DNA from: Acidovorax sp. SUPP3334
Lineage (GTDB): Bacteria > Pseudomonadota > Gammaproteobacteria > Burkholderiales > Burkholderiaceae_C
NCBI RefSeq assembly: GCF_030159055.1
Contig: NZ_BQXQ01000023.1
Coordinates: 19,538-83,537, forward strand
Direction of reading: 5' to 3'
DNA: 64,000 bases
Part shown: positions 40,658 through 49,843 of the stretch, in pieces
Layout: every line of letters starts with the position of its first letter
How positions within the stretch are numbered: the stretch's first letter is position 1
Position numbers and translations under genes: made by a program
Notes under the pieces: model-generated
What the model saw: the letters and a program-made list of their open reading frames with translations, nothing else
What the model was told of the DNA's origin: nothing
Database searches by the model: none

Positions 40658-41410
40658 TCACTTCGCCCTGGCCGCATCCACCAGGTCCTTCGGGTAGTAG
40701 GGGTTGTCGCGCAGCTTCTCGTCATCGATGCCCAGCACGATGGCTGTCAGCGCCACGTCGAAGCACCAGTAGCCGAAGTAGGCACCATCCGCGCCGTTCA
40801 AGCTGTCGGACCAGTAGATCGGCTTGATCTTCTTTTTCCAGACCTTGGAGAAGGCGAGCAACTTGGCGGGTCGCTCCGCAGGATCGCAGCGCCAGACCTC
40901 CAGCAGCGGGTCATAGACCTTGGGGAATTTGCAGGCTTCGGCGACGGGGCGCTGCGCATCACCCAGCGCACGCGCTGCTTCGTCGATCAGTGCGTCCTCG
41001 CCGGGGTGGCCAATGGCGTTGATGAGGCGCTTCATTTCTTCGGGCTTGAAATGCAGGGCTTTGGCAAAAGCCATCATTGTCAGCGCGTCGTAGACAGTGT
41101 CCAGCGTGACCCGCTGATACATAGATTTCTGGCCACTCCTTTCAGATGGAATCGCCTTGACAATTCGCGCTTTGATTTCATTGGCTTCAACCCACGTCCA
41201 AATAGTGGGGCGAATTTCTTCGAGCGTGTCGCCACGCCCATACTGAAGAATGCAGTTCTGCAGCGAGAACATGCACAGATCAGATGCCACTCCCGGCCGG
41301 CCCTCAACACGATGAAAAGTTTCAGCGATAGGCATATTTTTCTCTATCGACCGATTATTCAAACCAATGCAATTCGAATAATAATTGAAATCTTTTTCAA
41401 TATCTCTCAT
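40658..41410 (-). CDS. PoNi-type immunity protein (DUF1911/DUF1910)
   Basis: 250 residues. The C-terminal DUF1911-like region is recognised by IYWSDSLNGADGAYFGYWCFD followed by LGIDDEKLRDNPYYPKDLV. The N-terminal helical part (YDALTMMAFAKALHFKPEEM) fits DUF1910. Proteins with this pair neutralise PoNe-type DNase toxins, and a PoNe-like toxin lies 15 bp upstream in the operon. ATG at 41410 has a weak AAGGG. Codon use in the first 100 residues is strikingly AT-rich, as in the adjacent toxin tip, suggesting that toxin end and immunity gene were acquired together. Confidence 0.82.
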   Translation of the reverse strand: MRDIEKDFNYYSNCIGLNNRSIEKNMPIAETFHRVEGRPGVASDLCMFSLQNCILQYGRGDTLEEIRPTIWTWVEANEIKARIVKAIPSERSGQKSMYQRVTLDTVYDALTMMAFAKALHFKPEEMKRLINAIGHPGEDALIDEAARALGDAQRPVAEACKFPKVYDPLLEVWRCDPAERPAKLLAFSKVWKKKIKPIYWSDSLNGADGAYFGYWCFDVALTAIVLGIDDEKLRDNPYYPKDLVDAARAK

Positions 41411-41425
41411 TTAATAACCCTTAGT

Positions 41426-42964
41426 TCAAAATCCCGAAACTTTTCCAGCCTTGCCTCGGATCACATTGCCATCGGCGTCGATCTTCGACACTTTGACAGT
41501 GCCATCTTCAGCAGTGCGAACAAGCCACTTTTCGACCTTACCATCGTTCATAGCCTCCATAATCTTCCTTGCATCCTCACCGCCGACTTTTTCTGTCAAC
41601 CGCTTCTTCACCCAATCATCGTCCATCTGATTAGTACCATCAGCCAGACCCTTATCCAACTTAGCAGAGCCGTACTTATATTCTGCAACAACATAATCCG
41701 GCGGCGGATTAGGATTCTTGTACACCCCATCAATGCCGTTCTTCCCAACCTCGTAGACGCCATCCGTTTTCCCGACGGGCTCCAACTGCTTGTCGACTAA
41801 CGTTTCGTGCCCGTTCTTTTCGCCGATCGCAGCCTTCTCGTTGCTGGTCAGTTGCTTGATCTTGACGCCATTGTCCTTGGCCGCGTCTCCTGCTTTCGCT
41901 GCGTCAGCAGCCTCTGCCGCCTTGGCCGCTTCCGCTGCCTTCGCTGCCTCAGCGGCTTTCGCGGCCTCTGCAACCTTGGCTGCATCCGAAGCCTTCGCGG
42001 CCGCGTTCGCTGCTTCCGCCGCCTTGGCACCTTGGGCGGCCTTTGCAACGTCGCCAATCGCAAAGACGATGCCTCCAATCTCCAGGCCCGCACGGGTCAC
42101 GGACTCGACGTAGTCGCCCTTACTCCACGGGTCGGTCACCGGCTTGAGGACTTCGTTCACGGCAGCCGCTGCGCCTTCCTTGACCGACGCCAGGCACACG
42201 TTGCCCAGCGCGATGTTCTCCCCCAGGATCGCCGCGTCCAGGTTGCTGTGAATCGCACCCGCGAGGTTGACCTTCTTGCCCACGGTGTAGGCAAGCTCTC
42301 CCAGTCCCAAGCCGATGTCCTTGACGAACCCGATGACGCCACGCGCGGCCTGGGCTCCGTAGTTGCCCGCCTTGGACAAGCCGCCCTCGTTCTTCATGTT
42401 GATCGAGGCAATGCCACCGTCCGCCATCTTGTTCAGGTCTCCGAACCGGACGTACTCGTCCAGTTGATCCGGATTCATGAAACTCAGCGCCTCTTTGTAC
42501 TGCTGCAGCTTCTTGAGCCTGTCGGAGGTCTTGGGCGGGTCATTGCAGGGCAGCTTGCCGTTCTTGACGGTCCCGGCCGGTTCGCCTTGCTCCGTGACGA
42601 GCTTGCCCACTGTGTTCGGGCCGCCCGGTCCGACATTCATCTGCACCACGGTGTCGTGCCGCGCGCAGACCAGGCCGTTTACCTTCACGCTCGTGTTGTC
42701 GCCGATCAGCCGGACATGCCCAGGCTGCTGGGAGGTCTGCGACACCACGCCCTTGCCGGCATTCGCGTCGGTACCGCGGACCCAGTCCGTGAGCCGATAT
42801 ACAGGCTTTCCGCGCGCATAGACATTGGGCGACGTCAGCAACTGGTTCGACAGATCGCGAAAGCTGTCGAACGGCACGGGCGTGTTGCCCACCTTGCACA
42901 CGTCAGGCGTCGTGCAGATGGCCCGCCACACGGCCTCCGCGCAGGCGATATGCTTCCTAGCCAT
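41426..42964 (-). CDS. T6SS PAAR-like (DUF4150) effector with C-terminal PoNe DNase domain
   Basis: 512 residues. Residues 1-115 are a DUF4150 PAAR-like tip (MARKHIACAEAVWRAICT, LIGDNTSVKVNGLV). A middle glycine/helical region is followed by an Ala-Lys-Glu helical repeat (about 308-363). The C-terminal ~130 residues are a PoNe-like PD-(D/E)xK nuclease with D412 in GKNGIDGVYKN and E428-x-K430 in YVVAEYKYG, followed by QMDDDW. Delivered on the VgrG spike with help of DUF2169, it would degrade DNA of rival cells. It overlaps the DUF2169 stop by 8 nt. The toxin tip is AT-richer than the PAAR part. Confidence 0.87.
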   Translation of the reverse strand: MARKHIACAEAVWRAICTTPDVCKVGNTPVPFDSFRDLSNQLLTSPNVYARGKPVYRLTDWVRGTDANAGKGVVSQTSQQPGHVRLIGDNTSVKVNGLVCARHDTVVQMNVGPGGPNTVGKLVTEQGEPAGTVKNGKLPCNDPPKTSDRLKKLQQYKEALSFMNPDQLDEYVRFGDLNKMADGGIASINMKNEGGLSKAGNYGAQAARGVIGFVKDIGLGLGELAYTVGKKVNLAGAIHSNLDAAILGENIALGNVCLASVKEGAAAAVNEVLKPVTDPWSKGDYVESVTRAGLEIGGIVFAIGDVAKAAQGAKAAEAANAAAKASDAAKVAEAAKAAEAAKAAEAAKAAEAADAAKAGDAAKDNGVKIKQLTSNEKAAIGEKNGHETLVDKQLEPVGKTDGVYEVGKNGIDGVYKNPNPPPDYVVAEYKYGSAKLDKGLADGTNQMDDDWVKKRLTEKVGGEDARKIMEAMNDGKVEKWLVRTAEDGTVKVSKIDADGNVIRGKAGKVSGF

Positions 42965-44075
42965 TCGCCACCTCGGCAGGGGAATGGCCGCGATGCATGT
43001 GAATCCGCTGCTCTGCGCCACGCTGCGCCGGCCCGGCAGGAATGGCCGCCAGCATCACCTTGCGCAGCCCCCACTCCTTGGGCACGGCACGCCGCCACAC
43101 CAGTTGCACGCACTGCGCATCGAGGTCGATGGTCACGGTGTCCAGCCGCAGCGACACGGCTTGGGTCAGCCCGCCCTGGTCCGTGAGCAGCGCCAGGAGA
43201 TCGATGCCCGGCAACCGGGTCTCGATACGGCCAGTGGCATCGCAGCCGATCAACGTGATGGGCTCATCGCCTTTCAGCCAGCCAGGTGCGATCAGGTCGG
43301 GCTGCGCGGATTGGTAAAACGCGAAATCGAAGTCCGGCGGCAGGAACGGCAGGTGCTCCGCGCGCCATGCGCCGTCGTAGGTGCCGGCATGGCGGGCGCG
43401 CTGCGGGTTCCAGCGGGGTACGGGGCCGAAGCAGACCGGATCGTGGCGCTCTTGAATGCTGCGCACTGGCTTGCGCACGTCTTCGATCTGCGGGGCCAGG
43501 TAGAACTGGGCGCGGTCCAGTTTCGCATCGCCCAGGTAGCCACGGCCCACGGGATTGGGCCCGTAGGTATCGAAGGCTTGGTCGTCGTGGATGTCGTCGG
43601 TGGCCGGCCCGCGGTAGCCGGCCCGGCGCACCACGCCGCCATACGCCATGCCAGCGTGCAGGGGCACGGCGGTCGTGGGTTCGGGCTTCGTCAGGTGCCA
43701 GCCGCGCAGCGGCGTCCAGTGCCAGGCGCGCAGGCCGTTGACCAGCGCGGTCTTGGTGAGCGGACCGACGCGCACGCCGATGGGCCAGTGCGTCGCAGGT
43801 CTGCCATCCAATGGGCGCGCGTGGCCGAGTACATGGATGTCGGTGCGCTGCTTGCCGACGACGAGATGGGTTTCCTCCAGAAAGGGCGTGCTCTCGGGTG
43901 CGCCGACGTAGCGGTCGATGCATTGGATGGGCATTTGCTCATCCATGACCAGCACGGGCTGGCCGTGCGCGAGGGTGAAGCTGCCCGCGACGATGGCGAC
44001 ATCGAAGAAGCGACCTTTGGTGGTCACTTTCTCGATGACCATGTGCGGGAAAGGGCTGTGGTTTTCGACGTCCAT
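42957..44075 (-). CDS. DUF2169 type VI effector adaptor
   Basis: 372-residue cytoplasmic protein of the DUF2169 family, which acts as chaperone/adaptor loading PAAR-domain effectors on VgrG. Features: N-terminal FDVAIVAGSFTLAHGQPV, GMAYGGVVRRAGYRG and DTYGPNPVGRGYLG in the middle, and a C-terminal beta region (VTIDLDAQCVQLVWRRAVP). It lies 20 bp downstream of vgrG and overlaps the effector gene by 8 nt, as expected for a dedicated adaptor. Its last ~60 codons are duplicated in the fossil fragment at 39673-40030. Confidence 0.9.
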   Translation of the reverse strand: MDVENHSPFPHMVIEKVTTKGRFFDVAIVAGSFTLAHGQPVLVMDEQMPIQCIDRYVGAPESTPFLEETHLVVGKQRTDIHVLGHARPLDGRPATHWPIGVRVGPLTKTALVNGLRAWHWTPLRGWHLTKPEPTTAVPLHAGMAYGGVVRRAGYRGPATDDIHDDQAFDTYGPNPVGRGYLGDAKLDRAQFYLAPQIEDVRKPVRSIQERHDPVCFGPVPRWNPQRARHAGTYDGAWRAEHLPFLPPDFDFAFYQSAQPDLIAPGWLKGDEPITLIGCDATGRIETRLPGIDLLALLTDQGGLTQAVSLRLDTVTIDLDAQCVQLVWRRAVPKEWGLRKVMLAAIPAGPAQRGAEQRIHMHRGHSPAEVANG

Positions 44076-44095
44076 ACCGAGCTGATGGATTGACT

Positions 44096-46435
44096 TCAGT
44101 TCAGATGGATGTCTTCACCACTGATCACCACGTTGTCGCCCTCGGCGGTGATCTGGATCAGTTTGCCGTTGAGGTTGACGGTGCCGTCGTCCTTCATTTC
44201 CAGCACAGATTTGCCGACCTTCAACGTGATGCTGCTTTCGTCCATGACGAGGCTGGAACTCTTTTTTGCACCACCGCCACCGCCGGACGGTGCGGTGATG
44301 TTCATGGGCGCAGCGCCGGGTGCGCTGCCACCGCTACCGCCCACGGTGAGCGCATATTTCTTGCCTGCCGTGTGGGTGTGCTCCATGCCGATGGAGTCGC
44401 TGCGATTCATGCCCACGTTGGTCATCATCGTGAAGCCCACATTGAGGTTGTAGGCGACCCCGACGTTGGCCATCTTGAAGACACCCGTGGTCTGGATGCA
44501 GCCGACACCGATGGTCTCGGTCTTCAGGATGCCCACCGTGGTGGTCCAGTTCTTCGCGATGGCGTCGGTTTCGTTGCGCCCGACCGTCTTGCTCCTGTTC
44601 CTTCCGATGCGGATGTCTTCGTTGATTCCTACGGTCTCATCGCGGTTGTCGCCGATGTCGATCTTTTCGTTGTGATCCACGCGCTCGCTGCGGTTGGAAT
44701 GGATGGTGATGGTCTCGTCGCCATCGACTTCCTCGGTGCGCCAGCCATGCACGGTGATCTTTTCGTTGCGGTCCACGGTCTCTGTCCGGTCCCGGTGGAT
44801 GACGTTGGTCTCGTCCCGGTCGATGGTCTTGCGCCGGTCTCGCCCTACCCACTTATCCTCATCGTTCTCGACTTCGACGAGCTGGTCTTTCTGCGCATGC
44901 AGCCACAGCTGCTCGGCCCCGGCCTTGTCCTCGAAGCGGATGGCGTTGGCATCGCCTGCCCCATCTTTCATGCCAGCGCCGAAGGCCCCGCCCTTGCTCG
45001 ACTTGGTCTTGATGCCCGACTGCGTGGCGTTGCCCGGCAAGGCCCACGGCGGCATGTTGTCGGCGTTGTAAACGCAGCCGGTGATGATCGGGTAGTCCGG
45101 ATCACCGTTCAAAAAATCCACGATGACCTCGTGGCCGATGCGCGGGATGAACATGGCCCCGAAGCCCGAGCCGGCCCAGCTGCTGGATACCCGCACCCAG
45201 CAACTGGAGTTCTCGTTCATGGCACCGATGCGGTCCCAGTGGAACTGCACCTTGACGCGGCCGTATTGGTCGGGCCAGATTTCCTCGCCGGGCGGGCCGA
45301 CGACCACGGCGGTCTGCGGGCCGGTGGTCTTGGGCTTGGGCGTGGTGCGCGCGGGCGTGTAGGGCAAGCTGGTGGGCTGGGCCTGCAGGGTGAACTTCTG
45401 GAACGAGCCTTCTTCCTGCGGCGTGCCCTTGGCGCCGGGGGCGGCGGCGCTGACCTGGGGGTTTTCCTTGAAGTGGTATTCGAGGCCGGTGAGCAGGTAT
45501 TGCTGGTTCTGATCTTCCCGCGGGTAGTTCTCCAGCGTGAAGGTGTAGCCGGGGGCCAGCGCCCGGTGGCGCGACTGGCCCTTGACGGTGCTGTGGCCGG
45601 TGAGGCTTTCCTGCAGCCGCACCCGCGCGTAGGCTTCGCCGTCGCCGAACTGGGTGTAGCCGCCGGGCCATTCGTAGATCTCGTGGGCGTCGTGCGCGTG
45701 GCCCGGTGGGGTCTGGCGCATGTTGGACAGGTCGGCGCGCGGTTTCTGGAAGTCGTAGTCGTCGTTGTAGCGCCGCCCGGAGTGGATGCTCTGGTGCAGT
45801 TCCCAGGCGTGGATGTTTTCCTTGTCGGCAACCGCTGCTTTCTCGGGCGGGTAGAACGGGATGACCGCCGCGCCCGGCAGCGGGCTGTGCGAGGCGACGA
45901 TGTCGTCGGCCAGCGTCAGGGTGTGCTGGCCCGCGCCGTGCTGGTGGTAGTAGTAGATGCCTTCATGCTCCATCAGGCGCGAGACGAAGGCGCAGTCGCT
46001 CTCGCCGTACTGCACGCAGTAGTCCCAGCTGCGGTAGGCCCGGGTGAGGCGCTTTTGCAAGGGGTGGCCGTATTTGCCGAGCACCTCTTCGATGATGTCG
46101 GGCACGGTCTTGTTCTGAAAGATCCGAAAGTCGCTCTTGCGCGTGGCCAGCCACAGCCAGGGCTGTAGGCGCAGCCGGTAGGAGTAGGAGCGGTGGTCCT
46201 CGCCCTGCATGCCGAAGCGGGTGACGATGCCATCCAGGTAGCGCCGGCCGCCGCCCTCGGTCTCCACCACCACGGTGGCGTGCTTGCCCAGCAGCGCCTT
46301 GGGGTCGATGCTCTTGCTCTCGCTCAGCAGGTCCAGGTCGAGGCAGAAGAGTTGGCTGATGGCTTCCTTGCCCTGCAACTGCCGGAACCGCAGCTGCTCT
46401 CCCAGGGGCGTTTGGATCGTGACGCGGCGGGTCAT
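44096..46435 (-). CDS. vgrG: VgrG spike protein (Rhs element Vgr family)
   Basis: 779 residues. gp27-like domain (about 1-390): TRRVTIQTPLGEQLRFRQL, then EGIYYYHQHGAG. gp5 OB-fold: QYGRVKVQFHWDRIGAMNE and MFIPRIGHEVIVDFLNGDPD. A long C-terminal beta-helix with short repeats (DRDETNVIHRDRTETVDRNE style) and a final DUF2345-like strand region follow. No extra C-terminal effector domain is seen, so cargo comes from the downstream PAAR-like protein. ATG 46435 is used; longer in-frame starts lack family sequence. No other T6SS structural genes (tss) lie in this window, so it is an orphan vgrG island. Confidence 0.94.
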   Translation of the reverse strand: MTRRVTIQTPLGEQLRFRQLQGKEAISQLFCLDLDLLSESKSIDPKALLGKHATVVVETEGGGRRYLDGIVTRFGMQGEDHRSYSYRLRLQPWLWLATRKSDFRIFQNKTVPDIIEEVLGKYGHPLQKRLTRAYRSWDYCVQYGESDCAFVSRLMEHEGIYYYHQHGAGQHTLTLADDIVASHSPLPGAAVIPFYPPEKAAVADKENIHAWELHQSIHSGRRYNDDYDFQKPRADLSNMRQTPPGHAHDAHEIYEWPGGYTQFGDGEAYARVRLQESLTGHSTVKGQSRHRALAPGYTFTLENYPREDQNQQYLLTGLEYHFKENPQVSAAAPGAKGTPQEEGSFQKFTLQAQPTSLPYTPARTTPKPKTTGPQTAVVVGPPGEEIWPDQYGRVKVQFHWDRIGAMNENSSCWVRVSSSWAGSGFGAMFIPRIGHEVIVDFLNGDPDYPIITGCVYNADNMPPWALPGNATQSGIKTKSSKGGAFGAGMKDGAGDANAIRFEDKAGAEQLWLHAQKDQLVEVENDEDKWVGRDRRKTIDRDETNVIHRDRTETVDRNEKITVHGWRTEEVDGDETITIHSNRSERVDHNEKIDIGDNRDETVGINEDIRIGRNRSKTVGRNETDAIAKNWTTTVGILKTETIGVGCIQTTGVFKMANVGVAYNLNVGFTMMTNVGMNRSDSIGMEHTHTAGKKYALTVGGSGGSAPGAAPMNITAPSGGGGGAKKSSSLVMDESSITLKVGKSVLEMKDDGTVNLNGKLIQITAEGDNVVISGEDIHLN

Positions 46436-46610
46436 GTTTGGCAGGCCCGCGTACCGGGCCGTTACGTTGAAATGGCCGCGATCATATATCCGCCCTGCGG
46501 AAAGTCTTTGAAAAACCCCAAGATTTGGACGATAAAAAACCTGGGCTTGTTTTGTGACTTTTCCGCAATTCTTCGCACCTTGCTGCACTCAAGGAGCACT
46601 TGGGCGTGGC

Positions 46611-46636
46611 AAAAAAGCGGGCTGACCGACGCCCGC
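46611..46636 (-). terminator. Intrinsic terminator after the PfpI/GGDEF-EAL remnant
   Basis: Stem GCGGGC/GCCCGC with an 8-nt loop, followed on the minus strand by six T residues. It lies 18 bp beyond the stop of the PfpI fragment and presumably terminated the original PfpI-family gene. Confidence 0.75.
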
Positions 46637-46654
46637 CGGTTACCGCAGCTACTT

Positions 46655-46750
46655 TCAATCCAGCAGCTTCAGCAGCGCATGCGCCGCCGGCTCGGACGAT
46701 GCGGGGTTCTGCCCCGTCACCAGCAAGCCATCGGTCAGCACGAAGGGCGC
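46655..46750 (-). pseudogene. C-terminal fragment of a DJ-1/PfpI-family protein
   Basis: The last 31 codons of a class I glutamine amidotransferase-like (DJ-1/PfpI) protein remain: APFVLTDGLLVTGQNPASSE then AHALLKLLD and a stop. The sequence GLLVTGQNPAS is characteristic of the C-terminal strand-helix of this family. Everything upstream has been replaced by the truncated EAL domain, joined at about 46750 in a different frame. A deletion between two neighbouring genes explains the structure. Confidence 0.82.
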
Positions 46751-47855
46751 CTTCGGTGATCTCCAGCTCCAGCAGGGTGGGCGGGTAGCCCGATGCGGAC
46801 AGGGCGGAGGCCGCGCAGCCGGCCAGATCGGTCAGGTGGAACTGGCGCGGCGACACGTTCACGGCCAGGGTGAGGTCGGGCAGCCCGGCCTCGCGCCATG
46901 CCTGGCCCTGGCGGCAGGCCTCGTGCATGACCCACTCGCCCAGCGGGCCGATCACGCCGGAATGCTCGGCCACCGGGATGAAGCGTGCGGGGGAGATCAG
47001 GCCCTCCTACGGGTCCATCCAGCGCACGAGCGCCTCGGCGCCGATCACCCGGCCCGAGGCGATGTCCACCTGGGGCTGGTAGTGCAGCTGCAGGTGGCCC
47101 AGCGCCAGCGCGGCGCGCGTCATGGTTTCGCTGAAAAAGCACCACGCGCCCCGTCCGCGCTCCTTGGCGCCATAGACGGCCGCGTGGGCGCCTTGCAGCA
47201 GCGCCTGCGCGCTGTCGCCATGGCGCGGAAACAGGCTGATGCCGACGCTCGCGCCGGCCACCACCTCGAAGCCCCCGGGCGAGCGCCAGGGCTCGGCCAC
47301 GGCGGCGATCAGGGAGCGGGCGATGGCGGCGGCCTCGTCTTCGCCGTGGGCGTGGCGCACGAGCACGCCGATCTCGTCGCCCGCCAGGCGGCCGGCCAGG
47401 TCGCCGGGGCGCAGGGCCGACTCCAGCCGGTGCGCGATGTGCCGCAGCACCTCGTCGCCGGTCGCATGGCCGTAGCTGTCGTTCACGTGCTTGAAACGGT
47501 CCAGGTTCAGCAGCAGCACGGCCATGGGCTCGCCGGTTTCGCGGGCCTGGGCGCTGGCGCTCTTCGGCGCCGCGGGCCATCCGCGCCCAGGCGCGGCCCT
47601 GGCGGTCACGCGCAGCGGCATCGGCCGTGCGCAGCCGGCGCAGCCCGGCGGCCGCCAGCGCGGCGGACCCGAATACGAAGGCGATGTCCTTGACGCCACC
47701 GTACAGCCGTGCGACGCCCGCTTGACCGCCCGCCAGCCACCCCAGCAGCGCATCGCCGCCCGCCCGCCAGCCAGCCAGGCCACGCCCGCCGCGATGTACC
47801 CGGCCCATGCCCAGCCGGGCACCCGCTTCGGGGCGGGCCCCTCCTCTTCTTCCAT
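46751..47855 (-). pseudogene. Broken GGDEF-EAL protein gene
   Basis: Remains of a membrane-anchored GGDEF-EAL protein. Frame shifts occur in the N-terminal region (about 47750 and again near 47560). The GGDEF domain survives as MAVLLLNLDRFKHVNDSYGHATGDE with a degenerate signature GRLAGDEIGVL. An in-frame TAG at 47007-47009 interrupts WMDP*EGLISPARF. The EAL domain is cut after LLELEITEG at the junction with the PfpI fragment. Upstream ATG at 47855 starts EEEEGPAPKRVPGWAWAG. Clearly non-functional. Confidence 0.85.
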
Positions 47856-47868
47856 GAAAGTCCTTATC

Positions 47869-47923
47869 GTGCTTGGCCCTGTGCTTGGCCCTGTGCTTGG
47901 CCCTGTGCTTGGCCCTGTGCTTG
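47869..47923. repeat. 12-bp tandem repeat (four copies plus partial)
   Basis: Four perfect copies of GTGCTTGGCCCT (47869-47916) plus a partial fifth (GTGCTTG). It sits between the broken GGDEF-EAL gene and purU, about 110-160 bp upstream of the purU ATG. Confidence 0.9.
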
Positions 47924-48030
47924 CCACGGTGGCGCGGCGCCTGCCGCCCGCGTTCCATGGGGCCGTATTTTCGCGCCCGGCAGGGCACCCGCCGGGCAAA
48001 AAGGCCCGGTGCTGCGACAATCGCCCCGCT

Positions 48031-48879
48031 ATGAATCAAGCCTATATCCTTACCCTGTCCTGTCCCGACAAGCTCGGGCTGGTGCATGCAGTGTCCGGTT
48101 TCCTGCTGGAGCATGGCGGCAACATCGAAGAGGCCGCCCAATACAACGACCACGCCACGGGGCTGTTCTTCATGCGCGTGCAGTTCGCCTGCGGGGCGCA
48201 CGACCATGCGGCGCTCAAGACGCAGCTGGCAGCCTTCGCCGGCCCGCACGGCATGCTTTGGCAGTTGCACCCCGTCTCCGAGCCGATGAAGACCGTGATC
48301 ATGGTCAGCCGCGAGGGCCATTGCCTGAACGACCTGCTGTTTCGCTGGAAGTCGGGCCTGCTGCCGGTGCACATCGCCGCCATCATCAGCAACCACCGCG
48401 ACTTCTACCAACTGGCGGCCAGCTACAACGTGCCGTTCCACCACATCCCCGTGACGGCCGCCACCAAGGCGCAGGCCGAGGCGCGGCAGTTCGAGATCAT
48501 CGAATCCGAAGGCGCCGAACTGGTGGTGCTGGCGCGCTACATGCAGGTGCTGTCGGACGACCTGTGCCGCAAGCTGCAGGGCCGGGCCATCAACATCCAC
48601 CACAGCTTCCTGCCCAGCTTCAAGGGCGCCAAGCCCTACTACCAGGCGCACGACCGTGGCGTGAAGCTGATCGGCGCCACCGCCCACTACGTGACGGCCG
48701 ACCTGGACGAGGGCCCCATCATCGAACAGGACGTGGCCCGCGCCGACCACAGCAAGACGGTGGAAGACCTGACCACCATGGGCCGCGACACCGAAAGCCA
48801 GGTGCTCGCCCGCGCCGTGAAGTGGCACACCGAGCACCGCGTGCTGCTCAACGGCCACAAGACCGTCATCTTCCGCTGA
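48031..48879 (+). CDS. purU: Formyltetrahydrofolate deformylase
   Basis: 282-residue PurU, hydrolysing 10-formyl-THF to formate and THF to balance one-carbon pools. The N-terminal ACT domain (MNQAYILTLSCPDKLGLVHAV) is followed by a formyltransferase-like catalytic domain with AINIHHSFLPSFKGAKPY (catalytic His) and LIGATAHYVTADLDEGPII (catalytic Asp). Full length. ATG 48031 opens the conserved ACT sequence, although the frame is open upstream through the 12-bp repeat. A LysR/GcvA-type regulator follows after 10 bp. Confidence 0.95.
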   Translation: MNQAYILTLSCPDKLGLVHAVSGFLLEHGGNIEEAAQYNDHATGLFFMRVQFACGAHDHAALKTQLAAFAGPHGMLWQLHPVSEPMKTVIMVSREGHCLNDLLFRWKSGLLPVHIAAIISNHRDFYQLAASYNVPFHHIPVTAATKAQAEARQFEIIESEGAELVVLARYMQVLSDDLCRKLQGRAINIHHSFLPSFKGAKPYYQAHDRGVKLIGATAHYVTADLDEGPIIEQDVARADHSKTVEDLTTMGRDTESQVLARAVKWHTEHRVLLNGHKTVIFR

Positions 48880-48889
48880 AGCCCGCCCC

Positions 48890-49843
48890 ATGAGCGCCCC
48901 TCGGCCGCCCGACGCCCCGCGCAGCAACGCGCGCGCGGCCGATGCCGGCGCCGCCGGCTGGGACGGACCGGCCGCGAGCCGCCGCATCCCGCCCATCCAG
49001 TGCCTGCTGACCTTCGAGGCCCTGGCCCGCCTGCGCAGCGTGACGCAAACCGCCGACGAGCTGTGCGTGACGCCCAGCGCCGTCAGCCACCGCGTGCGCC
49101 AGCTGGAGCAGACGCTGGGCGTGCGGCTGTTCGGCCGCGCCGATTTCTCGCTCACGACCGAAGGCAGCGCCTACCTGGCGCATGTGCGCGAGGGCCTGAG
49201 CGCGCTGCAGCGCTTTCCGGGCGCGACCGCGGCGCCGGGCAAGCGGCGGCTCAAGCTGGCCGTCACGCCCACCTTCGCGCGCGCCATCCTGATCCCGCGC
49301 CTGCGCCAGTTCACCGAGGCCTACCCCGAGATCGATCTGGCGCTGCAGGTGTCCATTCCGCTCCTGGACGTGGTGGCAGAAGATGCCGACCTGGTGGTGC
49401 GCTTCGGCCCCGGCCACTACGCCGACCTGGAGCACGTGGAGCTGGCGCGCGACCGGGTCACCCCGCTGGCCTCGCCGGTTTTCGTGCGGGAACACGGCCC
49501 CTTCGAGCGCCCGGAAGACCTCGAAAGCGTGCCGCTGCTGCGCAGCCCGCTGGAGCCCTGGCGCACCTGGTTCGGCGCCAGCGGCCTCGACTGGGCCGAG
49601 CCCACCGAGGGCTCGCAGTTCAACGACATCGGCCTGATGTGCGACGCCGCCGCGGCCGGCATGGGCGTGGCGCTGGTGCGCCTCAAACTCGGCGCGCCCT
49701 GGCTGGAAAACGGCACGCTGGTGCGGCTGTACCCCGGCGAGGCGCCCAGCCCCCACGCGCATTACCTGTGCTGGCGCACCGGCACCATGGACCGCTGGGA
49801 ATGCGCCGCCTTCACGGACTGGCTGCGCCGCACCATGGGCTGA
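48890..49843 (+). CDS. LysR-family regulator (GcvA-like)
   Basis: 317 residues. A disordered 30-residue N-terminal extension precedes the LysR winged HTH (LLTFEALARLRSVTQTADEL, then VTPSAVSHRVRQLEQTLGV). The substrate-binding domain has the GcvA-subgroup layout (RRLKLAVTPTFARAILIPRL, IDLALQVS). In enterobacteria GcvA controls glycine cleavage; next to purU a link to one-carbon metabolism is plausible but unproven, and the target genes are not in the window. Same strand as purU with a 10-bp gap, so co-transcription is likely. Confidence 0.9.
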   Translation: MSAPRPPDAPRSNARAADAGAAGWDGPAASRRIPPIQCLLTFEALARLRSVTQTADELCVTPSAVSHRVRQLEQTLGVRLFGRADFSLTTEGSAYLAHVREGLSALQRFPGATAAPGKRRLKLAVTPTFARAILIPRLRQFTEAYPEIDLALQVSIPLLDVVAEDADLVVRFGPGHYADLEHVELARDRVTPLASPVFVREHGPFERPEDLESVPLLRSPLEPWRTWFGASGLDWAEPTEGSQFNDIGLMCDAAAAGMGVALVRLKLGAPWLENGTLVRLYPGEAPSPHAHYLCWRTGTMDRWECAAFTDWLRRTMG

